A stretch of DNA of 64,000 nucleotides, from assembly GCF_003600355.1 (NCBI RefSeq), contig NZ_CP032416.1, positions 392,183 to 456,182 on the forward strand. The letters are read 5' to 3'. Positions 19,521 through 28,622 of the stretch are shown in pieces. Origin of the DNA: Clostridium fermenticellae (GTDB taxonomy: Bacteria; Bacillota; Clostridia; Clostridiales; Clostridiaceae). A program made the translations under genes and the position numbers. Numbering within the stretch: position 1 is the stretch's first letter; each line of letters opens with the position of its first letter. The notes under the pieces are model-generated. The model did no database searches, was not told where the DNA came from, and saw only the letters and a list, made by a program, of their open reading frames with translations.

Positions 19521-20537
19521 TTATTCGATTATAGTTTTCACAGAAGAAAGATTGATTTTTACCTTTGTACCTTTATCTATCTCGGAAGTAATAGTTATAG
19601 TATGTGAAAGCTTATTTAGTATTTTTTTGCAGAGATAAAGACCTATTCCTGTTGCTTTTTTATCCATTCTTCCATTATAACCGGTAAAACCTTTTTCAAA
19701 GATTCTTGGGAGATCCTCTTCTGCAATGCCGATTCCTGTATCTTTGATTACAAGAATTTTATCCTCACCATTTTCCATGTATATTGATATCTTTCCGCGT
19801 TTTGTATATTTTAATGCATTCCATAATATTTGTTCAATTACGAATACAAGCCATTTTTCATCTGTAAGTACAGTACAATCTATTTCTCCTAAATCGAGAG
19901 TTATATTTTTTCGAATAAATATGTGTGCATACTTTCTTATAACCTGTTTTATAATTTGGAGTAGATCATAATTTTTTAGAACCAAATCTGATGTACTGCT
20001 GTCAATCTTTAAATAACTTAATACCATTTCAACATACTGCTCAATTTTAAAAGTTTGCTCTAGTAATTCTTTATTTTGTTCAGTATACTCATTATTTTGC
20101 AATATTAATCTGATTGCAGCTATCGGTGTTTTAATTTGATGGGCCCAAAGTGTATAGTAATCTATTGTTTCTGTTTGTTTAATATCTATTTTAGAAATAA
20201 GTTCTGCAGTTTGTGCGTAAGATCTTTTTAGTATGGATTGATAATCATACTCAATTGAATTACTATACTCCGGTAATGTATCTAAATTTATATTTGTTTG
20301 ATTCTGGATCATATAAAGACGTTTATGTTTTTTTAAATAGGTAATAAAATTGTGAGTAGCAAAAACAGACGCTGCAATGATTGATAATAAAAAAGCATAT
20401 AAAATTGGTTCAAGTTGTATAGAATACAATAAGAAAACTATAACAAAAATCGTAGTAAATATAATATATGCCATTATTGTTTTTCTATTATCTTTGATAT
20501 AGAATAGTATAATTTGTGTAAGAGAATTTTTTTTCAT
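19521..20537 (-). CDS. Intramembrane-sensing histidine kinase (BceS-type)
   Basis: A 338-residue kinase with two closely spaced N-terminal membrane helices and almost no extracellular loop, the arrangement of BceS-like kinases that sense through their partner ABC transporter. The H-box LWAHQIKTPIAA holds the phospho-accepting histidine, followed by N-box WNALKYT, G1 DTGIGI and G2 TGIGLYL. ATG 20537 (MKKNSLTQ) is 1 base after the response-regulator stop and uses GGTGGAATAAT as ribosome site. Confidence 0.88.
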   Translation of the reverse strand: MKKNSLTQIILFYIKDNRKTIMAYIIFTTIFVIVFLLYSIQLEPILYAFLLSIIAASVFATHNFITYLKKHKRLYMIQNQTNINLDTLPEYSNSIEYDYQSILKRSYAQTAELISKIDIKQTETIDYYTLWAHQIKTPIAAIRLILQNNEYTEQNKELLEQTFKIEQYVEMVLSYLKIDSSTSDLVLKNYDLLQIIKQVIRKYAHIFIRKNITLDLGEIDCTVLTDEKWLVFVIEQILWNALKYTKRGKISIYMENGEDKILVIKDTGIGIAEEDLPRIFEKGFTGYNGRMDKKATGIGLYLCKKILNKLSHTITITSEIDKGTKVKINLSSVKTIIE

Positions 20538-20538
20538 A

Positions 20539-21210
20539 TTATTCCACCATATATCCAATACCTTTTTTTGTTTTAATAAGATCATGAATACCTATATCTG
20601 AAATCTTCTTTCTAAGACGTGTCATATTGACAGTTAAAGTGTTGTCATCTATGTAACTATCGCTTTCCCAGAGTTTTGTCATAATGACATCCCTAGAAAT
20701 AATATGCCCGATATTTTTAAATAAGATTTCAAGTATCTTAAATTCATTTTTTGTAAGTTCGAGTTTTTGACTGCCAAGTTCAATTGTAGCATTGTTTAAA
20801 TTTAGTACTATACCATTATGTTCAATTATATCCATTTCACCACTAAAGGAATATGTCCTTCTTATTAATGCCTGCACTTTTGCAACAAGGACATTTAAAT
20901 CAAATGGTTTGGATATGAAGTCATCACCGCCCATATTTACAGACATAATAATATTCATATTTTCCGACATAGATGAAATAAAGATTATGGGAACTTTTGA
21001 TATTTTGCGGATTTCACTACACCAGTGGTAACCATTAAAAAATGGTAATGATATATCCAAAAGGACAAGATGTGGATTAAATTTTATGAATTCAGCAGTA
21101 ATATCTTTAAAATCTGTTATAAATTCAGTTTTATAGTTCCATCCATCTAAACAGCTTTTTATTGACTTTGCAATTGTCATATCATCTTCAACAATTAAAA
21201 TTTTATACAT
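20539..21210 (-). CDS. OmpR-family response regulator (BceR-type)
   Basis: A 223-residue two-domain regulator: receiver domain with acidic pair ED (8-9), phosphorylated D52 in LLDISLP and conserved K in SKPF, then a winged-helix DNA-binding domain (about 125-222, DDNTLTVNMTRLRKKI). AGGAGT precedes the ATG. It is the first gene of the minus-strand cluster regulator-kinase-ATPase-permease. It likely binds the dyad at 19495-19516. Repeat R4 lies 15 bases upstream of its start, in its leader or promoter region. Confidence 0.9.
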   Translation of the reverse strand: MYKILIVEDDMTIAKSIKSCLDGWNYKTEFITDFKDITAEFIKFNPHLVLLDISLPFFNGYHWCSEIRKISKVPIIFISSMSENMNIIMSVNMGGDDFISKPFDLNVLVAKVQALIRRTYSFSGEMDIIEHNGIVLNLNNATIELGSQKLELTKNEFKILEILFKNIGHIISRDVIMTKLWESDSYIDDNTLTVNMTRLRKKISDIGIHDLIKTKKGIGYMVE

Positions 21211-21224
21211 TTTTTACTCCTGTA

Positions 21225-21485
21225 TATAGGGTTTGTAAATGAGAAGTTAATCCATCCCCTGGGAGATGTTGCCAAAATCCGGTACTATAAATGCTTTTAG
21301 TAATTCTAAAGCCCGGTATTTTGAAAATCTAATAAAGATTGATAAACTCGCTGTACTCAAACATATCAATCTTTATATATTTTCTGAAATACCGGGCCAA
21401 GAATTACAATAAAAGCATTTAATGTACCTATATTTTGTCAGCATCTCCCAAAGGTTAAATTAACTTTAAAATTATAAACCCTATA
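21225..21485 (+). repeat. Palindromic element R4 (subfamily B, 261 bp)
   Basis: It has the same termini and exact length as subfamily A but a different core. Nested arms are GGGAGATGTTGCCAAAAT / ATTTTGTCAGCATCTCCC, AAATGCTTTTAGTAATTC / GAATTACAATAAAAGCATT, GCCCGGTATTT / AAATACCGGGC and AAAGATTGATA / TATCAATCTTT. It lies in the divergent gap between the response regulator and cbiM. Confidence 0.85.
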
Positions 21486-21604
21486 AAATCTACTAAGATT
21501 TTCAAAAATACTTCATTAAGACTTACTAAAAAATTTTTTAATGTGCCTACATTTTGGAAATGTCAGCTTACGTATAACTTAAGCCTGGAATTATAAACCC
21601 TATA
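21486..21604 (+). repeat. Orphan right half of a palindromic element, R5 (subfamily C)
   Basis: It matches the right half of R7 (AAATCTACTAAGATTTTCAA onward, TCAGCTTACGTATAACTT, ATAAACCCTATA) but the left half is missing. Its broken end coincides with R4's CCCTATA, as if R4 inserted at a TATA in the loop and the left half was later lost. Confidence 0.75.
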
Positions 21605-21717
21605 GGTTAAATTCTAAGACCCGATTTTGAAAAATTATATTATTGTTAATTATATCATATTTTTGACCTGAACGTAAAAATTAAAGGATTGTAATGGATA
21701 AAAAAGGAAAAACAACG

Positions 21718-21761
21718 TTTACAAAGTGTTTGGTTTGTAGTATTATTAATTTATATACTAC
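21718..21761 (+). promoter_or_regulatory. cbiMQO promoter with overlapping inverted-repeat operator
   Basis: TTTACA (21718-21723), 17 bases, TATTAT (21741-21746). The dyad GTAGTAT-N11-ATACTAC (21737-21743 / 21755-21761) spans the -10 box and the expected start site, a classic repressor position. The regulator is unassigned; a metal-sensing repressor is plausible given the downstream genes. Confidence 0.5.
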
Positions 21762-21817
21762 GAGGGTATATGTTTATAAGTGAAGGTTTTTATATTTACA
21801 TATTGATTATGATTAAT

Positions 21818-21870
21818 AACCACGAAGGTTGATTGCTTTATTAAGCGTCAGTTTTTGTGGTTTTTTATTT
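21818..21870 (+). terminator. Leader terminator/attenuator upstream of cbiM
   Basis: AACCAC (21818-21823) pairs with GTGGTT (21857-21862) followed by TTTTATTT. An inner arm contains TGA-GCTT / AAGC-TCA. It ends about 25 bases before ATG 21895 and lies inside the predicted transcript. A GAAGGTT at 21782-21788, repeated at 21824-21830, could pair with the AACC arm to prevent termination. I recognise no known riboswitch class in the 65-base leader. Confidence 0.55.
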
Positions 21871-21894
21871 GTATATTGAGGGGGAGGTAATTAT

Positions 21895-22896
21895 ATGCAT
21901 ATTCCAGATAATTATTTAAGCCCTGCAACATGTGCTGTTATGGGTATAATAATGATTCCAATATGGATAAAATCAATTAAAAAAGTAGAGAAAGAGGTCA
22001 GCAAAAAGAAGATGCCCCTTATGGGTATAGGAGCGTCGCTTTCATTTTTAATAATGATGTTTAATATACCACTTCCAGGCGGGACTACCGGACATGCTGT
22101 TGGGGGAACTTTGCTTGCAATTATTTTAGGACCTGAAGCTGCATGCATTTCGGTGACAATAGCACTCTTAATCCAGGCATTGTTATTTGGTGATGGTGGT
22201 ATACTGGCATTTGGTGCAAATTCATTTAACATGGCATTTATAATACCGTTTACAGGATACTATATCTATAAATTTTTGAATGAAAAAATAAAAATAAGGA
22301 AAGGTAAATCTGTTTCAACATTCATTGCTTCGTATATGGCGATAAATGTTGCTGCATTATGTGCATCAATAGAACTCGGGATTCAGCCCTTATTGTTTAA
22401 GGATGCTTTAGGTATTCCACTATATTGTCCATATTCATTATCCATTACAATACCGTCTATGTTAATTCCACATATTTTGGCTGCGGGGATATTAGAAGGT
22501 ATTATAACTGTTGGAGTACTAAATTTTATAAGAAAAGTTTCTCCAGGGATTATATATGAGGGTAAAGAGACTAAAACTAGATCTATATACGCCTTTATAA
22601 TAGGACTTATATGTTTGACTCCATTAGGACTTTTAGCTGCAGGTACGGCATGGGGCGAGTGGGGGTCAGATGAGATAAGTTCTGTAGTTACAGGTGGAAA
22701 GGCCCTAGGGTATATACCTAAAGGGATGAAAAGCGGTTTTAATTTTAGTTCGCTTATGCCTGATTATTCCGTTAAAGGACTTCCAGATAATATAGGATAT
22801 ATACTGTCTGCTGTTGCTGGTGTTGCCATACTTTTGATTGTATTTAGATTAATAGCTAACATCAAAAAGAATAATAGCATTCACAGTTCACATTAA
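21895..22896 (+). CDS. cbiM: ECF cobalt/nickel transporter substrate-binding subunit (CbiM/NikM with C-terminal PDGLE-like part)
   Basis: A 333-residue integral membrane protein starting MHIPDNYLSP, the metal-liganding N-terminus of CbiM/NikM (Met1, His2 and a following histidine bind Co2+/Ni2+). The N-terminal ~225 residues are the CbiM core. The C-terminal ~90 residues contain GLPDNIGYILS and a last membrane helix resembling the CbiN/PDGLE component, so the small accessory subunit appears fused; no separate cbiN is present. GGGGGAGG precedes the ATG. It is the first gene of cbiM-cbiQ-cbiO. Specificity for cobalt versus nickel cannot be read from the sequence. Confidence 0.88.
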   Translation: MHIPDNYLSPATCAVMGIIMIPIWIKSIKKVEKEVSKKKMPLMGIGASLSFLIMMFNIPLPGGTTGHAVGGTLLAIILGPEAACISVTIALLIQALLFGDGGILAFGANSFNMAFIIPFTGYYIYKFLNEKIKIRKGKSVSTFIASYMAINVAALCASIELGIQPLLFKDALGIPLYCPYSLSITIPSMLIPHILAAGILEGIITVGVLNFIRKVSPGIIYEGKETKTRSIYAFIIGLICLTPLGLLAAGTAWGEWGSDEISSVVTGGKALGYIPKGMKSGFNFSSLMPDYSVKGLPDNIGYILSAVAGVAILLIVFRLIANIKKNNSIHSSH

Positions 22897-22909
22897 AGGG
22901 GAAATTAAT

Positions 22910-23704
22910 ATGCCGGAGTGGCTTTTGAAAAAAGATGATTATACGCCACCTAAGGATAAAGATGCTTTCATAGATAAGAGTATTTTTTCTATTTTAGGTG
23001 TTTTGAATAAATTTATGAAGCAAACTGAATGTAAGCAGAGTAAATTTAAGTGTAATGCTTTGCTTAAACTTATTACTACATTTGTATTGATTGTTTTTAT
23101 CTCTTTAACGAGAAGTTTTACATTTGTATTTTTAGCTAATGTGTTAATACTGATTCGGCTTAATTTTCTTAGAATAGATGAGATAAAGCATATTCTGAAG
23201 GTTAGTTTAGTTATAGCTTTATTTAGTTTTATAATTTTATTGCCATCTGTTTTTTTAGGATACGGTAACAATTCTTTAATGATTACCTTGAAAATTTTTG
23301 TTTCGGTTGAAACTGTCAATATTTTAGCTGTTACTACACAATGGAATGAATTGATTTCAGCCTTAAAGTTATTTAAAATTCCTGATATGTTTATTTTTGT
23401 CTTCGATACGACTATAAAATATATTTTGATTTTAGGCGAGTTTTCTTTAAACATGATTTATGCACTTAAACTGAGATCTGTTGGAAAAAGTAAAAATAAA
23501 ACTTCATCGCTTTCTGGTATATTAGGTACCATATTTATAAAATCTAAAGAAATATCGGATGAAATGTATACTGCAATGGAATGTAAGGGATTTACCGGGA
23601 AATATGTTGTGTATAATAAGTTTAAATTGAAACTGCAGGATTATGTCTGTATAATATTTAATGTGATTTTCATATTAATATATTTTTATTTTGATAGGTT
23701 GTGA
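22910..23704 (+). CDS. cbiQ: ECF transporter transmembrane coupling protein CbiQ
   Basis: A 264-residue T-component with about five to six helices and the two conserved cytoplasmic coupling motifs near the C-terminus (ALKLRSVGK and AMECKGFTG, the Ala-Arg-Gly type motifs that dock on CbiO). It links ATP hydrolysis to substrate-subunit motion. AAAGGGGAAA precedes ATG 22910, 13 bases after cbiM. The 3' end nearly abuts cbiO. Confidence 0.85.
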   Translation: MPEWLLKKDDYTPPKDKDAFIDKSIFSILGVLNKFMKQTECKQSKFKCNALLKLITTFVLIVFISLTRSFTFVFLANVLILIRLNFLRIDEIKHILKVSLVIALFSFIILLPSVFLGYGNNSLMITLKIFVSVETVNILAVTTQWNELISALKLFKIPDMFIFVFDTTIKYILILGEFSLNMIYALKLRSVGKSKNKTSSLSGILGTIFIKSKEISDEMYTAMECKGFTGKYVVYNKFKLKLQDYVCIIFNVIFILIYFYFDRL

Positions 23705-23708
23705 TTTT

Positions 23709-24437
23709 GTGATTGATATAAATGATGTTTATTATAAATATGATGATGAATTTATTGCACTTAAAAATATAAATCTTCACGTTAATGAGGGTGAGTCGAT
23801 TGCACTTGTGGGTGTTAATGGCAGTGGGAAATCCACACTTATGAAGCTGATAAATGGACTTATATATCCTGATCATGGAAGCTATAGATTTGAAGGAGAT
23901 GAGATTAACTATAAAAAATTGCAGAATGAAAAGTTTTCAAAGCAATTTCACAAAAAAATAGGTTTTGTTTTTCAGAATTCAGAAGTGCAGCTTTTCTGCT
24001 CAAATGTTTATGATGAGGTTGCATTTGGACCGAGGCAGATGAGTATGGATGAAAATGAAGTTAGAGAAAGAGTGGAAGATACCTTGAAGTTACTAAAAAT
24101 AGAGAAACTAAGATATAGACAGCCATATCATTTGAGCGGAGGAGAGAAGAAGAAAGTAGCTATTGCATCTGTTGTTGTGCTAAATCCGGATGTTTATATT
24201 TTTGATGAACCAATGAGTGGGCTTGATCCAAGGACTAAAAGGTTTTTAAGAGAGTTTATGATAAATATAAATGCTGCAGGCAAGACAATTATATGTTCCA
24301 CACATGATTTTGAATATGTAAAAGGTGTTTTCAAGAGGGCCGTTGTCTTTTCAAAAGGTCATACGATTATTAGAGATGGAGCTTACGACGAAATTATGTG
24401 TGATACAAGATTCTTGTATGATAACAATATTATTTAA
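23709..24437 (+). CDS. cbiO: ECF transporter ATPase CbiO
   Basis: A 242-residue ABC ATPase with Walker A GVNGSGKST, signature LSGGEKKK, Walker B VYIFDEP and switch STHDF, closest in layout to CbiO/NikO A-components. Only one ATPase gene is present, so the module is probably a dedicated group I ECF importer. GTG 23709 (VIDINDVYY) gives the usual start of the A-component; an upstream in-frame TTG at 23691 would overlap cbiQ by 14 bases and lacks a ribosome site. R6 starts 8 bases after the stop. Confidence 0.88.
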   Translation: MIDINDVYYKYDDEFIALKNINLHVNEGESIALVGVNGSGKSTLMKLINGLIYPDHGSYRFEGDEINYKKLQNEKFSKQFHKKIGFVFQNSEVQLFCSNVYDEVAFGPRQMSMDENEVRERVEDTLKLLKIEKLRYRQPYHLSGGEKKKVAIASVVVLNPDVYIFDEPMSGLDPRTKRFLREFMININAAGKTIICSTHDFEYVKGVFKRAVVFSKGHTIIRDGAYDEIMCDTRFLYDNNII

Positions 24438-24445
24438 TACGATTG

Positions 24446-24719
24446 TAGGGTTTGTAACTGAAAGCTTAACTTATGCTCCGGCTGGAATTCCCAAAATACG
24501 TCACGTAAAAAATTTCTAGTAAGTCTAAGCTTGCGCTTAAAAAAATCTAAGCGGATTTTATAAACTCACTTTGTTCAAACATATAAAATCCACTAAGATT
24601 TTTAAGAACGCTTCGCTAAGACTTACTACAAAATTTTTTAATGTGCCTTAATTTTAGAAATCCCGACCGGAGCATAAGTTAAGCTTCTACTTGTAAGCTT
24701 TAAAATTACAAACCCTATA
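24446..24719 (+). repeat. Palindromic element R6 (subfamily A, 274 bp)
   Basis: TAGGGTTTGTAA / TTACAAACCCTA ends and subfamily A core. The extra length over 261 bp comes from an insertion of about 14 bases near the right end (CTACTTGTAAGCTTTAAAATT). It starts right after cbiO. Confidence 0.85.
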
Positions 24720-24720
24720 T

Positions 24721-24752
24721 AAAAAATAAGGGAAATATCCCTTATTTTTTTA
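24721..24752 (+). terminator. Rho-independent terminator after cbiO/R6
   Basis: AAAAATAAGGGA / TCCCTTATTTTT with a 4-base loop and a T-run. It is symmetrical, so it could act in both directions. It follows R6 with one base between them. Confidence 0.75.
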
Positions 24753-24882
24753 TAGTCACAAGAAATGGTAGTATTTCCCGGAAAATTTTGTTGTAAAAAG
24801 TAAAAAAATTATAATTTTAGTGATATAATATATATAATTAGCTATATTGCGATAAATTTTGATCAGTTGACGAGGTAAAAGT

Positions 24883-25491
24883 ATGAAGGGAAAGACTCAT
24901 GTTGGAGTAGGAGTAGTTACTTTTTTATCAATTTGCAACAGTTTACCTGGAAATTTCAATTTTATTGGGATTATAGTGGTGATTTTTGCATCACTTCTTC
25001 CAGACATAGATCATCCTAAGAGTATAATAAATAAATATATTTTACCTTTTAAAAATAAAAATGCAAAAGTTGTTACATATTTATGCCTGGGTGTAATAGT
25101 TTTATGGTATGATTATGTTTACCTTAAACAGCCTGCATTTAGGGCTTTAGGGGTATCTCTCCTAATAATATCTCTATCATCTCATAGAAATGGATTGACT
25201 CATAGTTTATCAGGAATGATACTATTCTCATTCATTGCCGCATATATAGGGAACATGTACCATGTACATTATATGGTTTATTACTTTATAATTGGTTATG
25301 GCATGCATCTTTTATGTGATATGGCAACAAGTAAAGGTATACCTGCTTTTTATCCATTTAGGAACAAAAAGGTAAGGCTGCCAATCACATATAAAAGTAA
25401 TTCTAAAATTGGTTCTACAATTGAGGAACTTATAATGATATTTGGACTGTTGTTTACTATATACAGGCTTCCGCTAATTTTTTGTAAGTGA
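24883..25491 (+). CDS. YdjM/DUF457-family membrane-bound metal-dependent hydrolase
   Basis: A 202-residue protein with about four to five membrane helices and histidine/aspartate-rich loops: MKGKTHVGVG, LLPDIDHPKS, HRNGLTHSLSG and GYGMHLLCDMATSKG. These form the putative metal site of the YdjM family, named for a LexA-regulated E. coli protein; its reaction is not established. It is followed by uvrC 18 bases downstream, so co-transcription with a repair gene is likely. The Shine-Dalgarno sequence is GACGAGG. No LexA box is visible upstream. Confidence 0.78.
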   Translation: MKGKTHVGVGVVTFLSICNSLPGNFNFIGIIVVIFASLLPDIDHPKSIINKYILPFKNKNAKVVTYLCLGVIVLWYDYVYLKQPAFRALGVSLLIISLSSHRNGLTHSLSGMILFSFIAAYIGNMYHVHYMVYYFIIGYGMHLLCDMATSKGIPAFYPFRNKKVRLPITYKSNSKIGSTIEELIMIFGLLFTIYRLPLIFCK

Positions 25492-25509
25492 ATTTTTAGA
25501 GGTGATTTT

Positions 25510-27363
25510 GTGTTCGATTTTAAATATCAATTAAAAATGCTGCCTGAAAAACCGGGTGTTTATATAATGAGAAATAATCTTAATGAGGTTATATATGTTG
25601 GAAAAGCTAAAATATTAAAAAATAGAGTTAGGCAATATTTTAGACATTCGAAGAATCATTCAAAGAAAGTTAAGGCAATGGTGAGCAATATAGCTGAATT
25701 TGAATATATAGTAACTGATTCTGAAATAGAGGCTTTGATTCTGGAGTGTAATCTTATAAAAAAATACAGGCCTAGGTATAATATTTTATTGAAGGATGAT
25801 AAGCACTATCCATTTATAAAGGTAACTGTTAACGAAGATTTTCCACGAATATTTGTAACAAGAATACTTGCGAAGGATGGATCAAAGTATTTTGGGCCAT
25901 ATACAGATGTTTCAGCCGTATATGAAACTATGGAATTATTAAAAAAAATTTTCCCTATAAGAACGTGTAAAAAATTTATAAAGGAAAATGGGGATAAGAT
26001 AAGACCATGTTTAAACTATCAGATGGGACTATGTAAGGCTCCTTGTTCTGGATATATAAGTAAAGCAGAGTATCAGGATATAGTTAAAGGCATAATTGAC
26101 TTACTATCTGGAAGAGATGATTTTATAATAAAAAAGCTCAAAAATGATATGGAAAGGGCATCAGAAGATTTAGAATTTGAAAAAGCGGCAAGAATTAGAG
26201 ATAGGATATTTGCTGTTCAGAAGGTTGTTGAAAAACAAAAGATAATAACGGGTAATTTTGAAGATGAAGATTTCATAAATATGTATTGTGATGATAAAGA
26301 TACGTGTGTTCAGGTTTTTTTCCTTCGAGGAGGAAAAATAGTGGGCAGAGAGCATTTTATAATAGAAGATAGTGCAGATGATGAAAAATCTCAAGTTATG
26401 GCAGATTTTATAAAGGAATTTTACGGGGGAACTGCATTTGTACCAAAATACATATTTTTACCATTTGTTTATGATAGAGAGCTTCTTGAAGAATGGCTTT
26501 CAATGAAGAGAGGATCCAAAGTGCTTATAAAGATACCTAAGAAAGGTGAAAAAAAGGATACTTTAAATTTAGTTGAAGAAAATGCGGGGATTACTCTCAA
26601 GCATTTCAAAATTAAAATTATAAGAGATAAGAAGCTTTATGAGTCAGTATTAAAGGATCTTAAAGAAGTTTTGAATCTTGACTTAATTCCAGAGAGAATA
26701 GAAGCCTATGATATATCCGACATACAGGGAGTAGATTCAGTTGGAAGTATGGTCGTATTCGAAAATGGAAAGCCAAAAAACAGTGATTATAGAAGATTCA
26801 AAATAAATACTGTAAAGGGTGCTAATGATTATGACAGCATGAAAGAAATTTTGACAAGAAGATTTAAACATGGATTTGATGAAATAAAAGGTATACAACA
26901 GAGAAAACTCAATTTTGCATCCGGGAAGTTTTGTGTTTTTCCGGACTTAATAATGATGGATGGCGGGAGAGGCCAAATTAATATTGCATTAGATGTTTTA
27001 AGGAAATTTGATTTAGATATACCTGTTTGTGGTATGGTTAAGGATGAAAATCATAATACTAGAGGTCTTATATATAACAACATTGAGTTAGATGTTAATT
27101 CAAAGTTGATTAAGTTCATAGCTCGTGTGCAGGATGAAGTGCACAGATTTGCAATAACTTATCACAGAAGTTTAAGAAAGAAACGAGTACTTCATTCTAT
27201 ATTAGATGATATACCTAATGTAGGTGATAAGAGGAGGAAGGAGCTTTTAAAACACTTTGGAAGCATAGAAAATATAAAGTTAGCAACTTACGAGGAGCTT
27301 ATAAATGTTCCTTCGATAGATAAAAGAGCAGCTGATAGTATAATACAGTATTTTAAAAGTTAA
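25510..27363 (+). CDS. uvrC: Excinuclease ABC subunit C
   Basis: UvrC makes both incisions in nucleotide excision repair. This 617-residue protein has the GIY-YIG nuclease domain for the 3' cut (PGVYIM 15-20, IYVGKAK 28-34), a cysteine cluster CLNYQMGLCKAPC, a UVR domain (EDLEFEKAARIRD) for UvrB, an RNase H-like domain for the 5' cut (YDISDIQG, MMDGGRGQ) and C-terminal helix-hairpin-helix motifs (PNVGDKRRKELL). GTG 25510 is preceded by AGAGGTGA. Confidence 0.97.
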   Translation: MFDFKYQLKMLPEKPGVYIMRNNLNEVIYVGKAKILKNRVRQYFRHSKNHSKKVKAMVSNIAEFEYIVTDSEIEALILECNLIKKYRPRYNILLKDDKHYPFIKVTVNEDFPRIFVTRILAKDGSKYFGPYTDVSAVYETMELLKKIFPIRTCKKFIKENGDKIRPCLNYQMGLCKAPCSGYISKAEYQDIVKGIIDLLSGRDDFIIKKLKNDMERASEDLEFEKAARIRDRIFAVQKVVEKQKIITGNFEDEDFINMYCDDKDTCVQVFFLRGGKIVGREHFIIEDSADDEKSQVMADFIKEFYGGTAFVPKYIFLPFVYDRELLEEWLSMKRGSKVLIKIPKKGEKKDTLNLVEENAGITLKHFKIKIIRDKKLYESVLKDLKEVLNLDLIPERIEAYDISDIQGVDSVGSMVVFENGKPKNSDYRRFKINTVKGANDYDSMKEILTRRFKHGFDEIKGIQQRKLNFASGKFCVFPDLIMMDGGRGQINIALDVLRKFDLDIPVCGMVKDENHNTRGLIYNNIELDVNSKLIKFIARVQDEVHRFAITYHRSLRKKRVLHSILDDIPNVGDKRRKELLKHFGSIENIKLATYEELINVPSIDKRAADSIIQYFKS

Positions 27364-27415
27364 AAGTGATAACCATATTTGTTTTAAGAATAGGGAAAGT
27401 TAATTGATGTTAATC

Positions 27416-27444
27416 TTGATTAAGCCTATTACATACATTATACT
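27416..27444 (+). promoter_or_regulatory. Sigma-A promoter of murB
   Basis: TTGATT (27416-27421), a 17-base spacer, TATACT (27439-27444), 37 bases before the murB start. Confidence 0.6.
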
Positions 27445-27481
27445 AAATATGGATAAATTTTAAGTTTGAGGAGATTATGTC

Positions 27482-28408
27482 ATGGATGAATTTAGAGATA
27501 TCAGCAGAAATTTGTATAGTATATTGGAAAGAGAAGATATAAAGATAGATGAACCTATGAAGAACCATACTTCATTTAAAGTAGGGGGTCCTGTAGATGT
27601 ATTAGTTACTCCAGTAAGTTTTGAGCAAGTTATAAGTGTAGTTAAATTATGTAATTTAAGTAATATTCCATATTATATAATAGGAAATGGTTCTAATTTA
27701 TTGGTAAAAGATGGTGGAATAAGAGGAATAGTTATAAAGCTTTGTAAATTAAATAAAATATCTGTTTTAGAAAATAAGGTCACGGTTCAAGGAGGAGCAA
27801 CTCTGAAGGATGTATGCAAAGTTGCCCTTGATAACAGTTTGACGGGTCTGGAGTTTGCATGTGGAATTCCTGGAAGTGTAGGCGGAGCTGTTACTATGAA
27901 TGCAGGAGCTTATAATGGGGAAATATCTCAGGTTGTAGAAAGTGCAAAGGTAATAGATAAAGAGGGCAATGTAAAATTGCTTGATAAGAAAAATTTAGCA
28001 CTTGGATACAGAATGAGTTCTATATTAAAATATGGGTATACGGTGCTTGAAGTTACTTTCTCATTAGAAAAAGGTGACTATAATCATATAAAAAATAGGA
28101 TAGATGAGTTAAATACTAGAAGAAGTGATAAACAACCTCTTGAATATCCATCTGCCGGAAGTACTTTTAAGAGACCGGAGGGACATTTTGCAGCTAAACT
28201 TATAGAAGACACTGGACTTAAGGGATTAAGTGTTGGAGATGCAGAGGTATCTAAGAAACATTCTGGTTTTGTGATAAACAAAGGAAATGCAACTGCAAAG
28301 GATATATTGGATTTAATAAGGCTTATACAACAGAAGGTAAAAGAAAAGTTTGATGTCGACCTTTATACTGAAGTAAGAATAATAGGTGAGGAAAGGGCAA
28401 GTAAATAA
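27482..28408 (+). CDS. murB: UDP-N-acetylmuramate dehydrogenase (UDP-N-acetylenolpyruvoylglucosamine reductase)
   Basis: MurB uses NADPH and FAD to reduce UDP-GlcNAc-enolpyruvate to UDP-MurNAc in early peptidoglycan synthesis. This is the 308-residue type IIb form. FAD-binding IGNGSNLLV and [16 protein letters not shown] are visible, [11 protein letters not shown] supplies the catalytic serine and TEVRIIGE near the C-terminus the glutamate. GGAGATTATGTC precedes the ATG. In many Clostridia murB heads the rapZ-yvcK-whiA block, as here, though a hairpin and about 210 bases separate them. Confidence 0.96.
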   Translation: MDEFRDISRNLYSILEREDIKIDEPMKNHTSFKVGGPVDVLVTPVSFEQVISVVKLCNLSNIPYYIIGNGSNLLVKDGGIRGIVIKLCKLNKISVLENKVTVQGGATLKDVCKVALDNSLTGLEFACGIPGSVGGAVTMNAGAYNGEISQVVESAKVIDKEGNVKLLDKKNLALGYRMSSILKYGYTVLEVTFSLEKGDYNHIKNRIDELNTRRSDKQPLEYPSAGSTFKRPEGHFAAKLIEDTGLKGLSVGDAEVSKKHSGFVINKGNATAKDILDLIRLIQQKVKEKFDVDLYTEVRIIGEERASK

Positions 28409-28426
28409 TATATATGTTTTTTATTG

Positions 28427-28470
28427 ATATGGAGGATCTAAAATACTTTAAGGTATTAGGTTCTCCATAT
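28427..28470 (+). terminator. Hairpin after murB, possible weak terminator
   Basis: ATATGGAG pairs with CTCCATAT, with an inner CTAA-ATAC / GTAT-TAG helix. No strong T-run follows, so it may be an RNA-stability or processing element instead. Confidence 0.4.
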
Positions 28471-28622
28471 TCTCTGCCATATTTCTTATTGCAATATGTT
28501 ATGGTATAATAAGAAATAAAATTTGATTAAAAAATTTTTCTGTGATTGTAGTGTATGTAGTTGCTGTTTAAATAAAATTTAAGATAAGCAGGCATAATAA
28601 TTTTATTACTGGAGGTTTAGTT

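Noticed and set aside
21605-21894. Cobalamin or NiCo riboswitch before cbiM
   Set aside because: I could not find conserved elements of either class; only a terminator and a promoter dyad are supportable.
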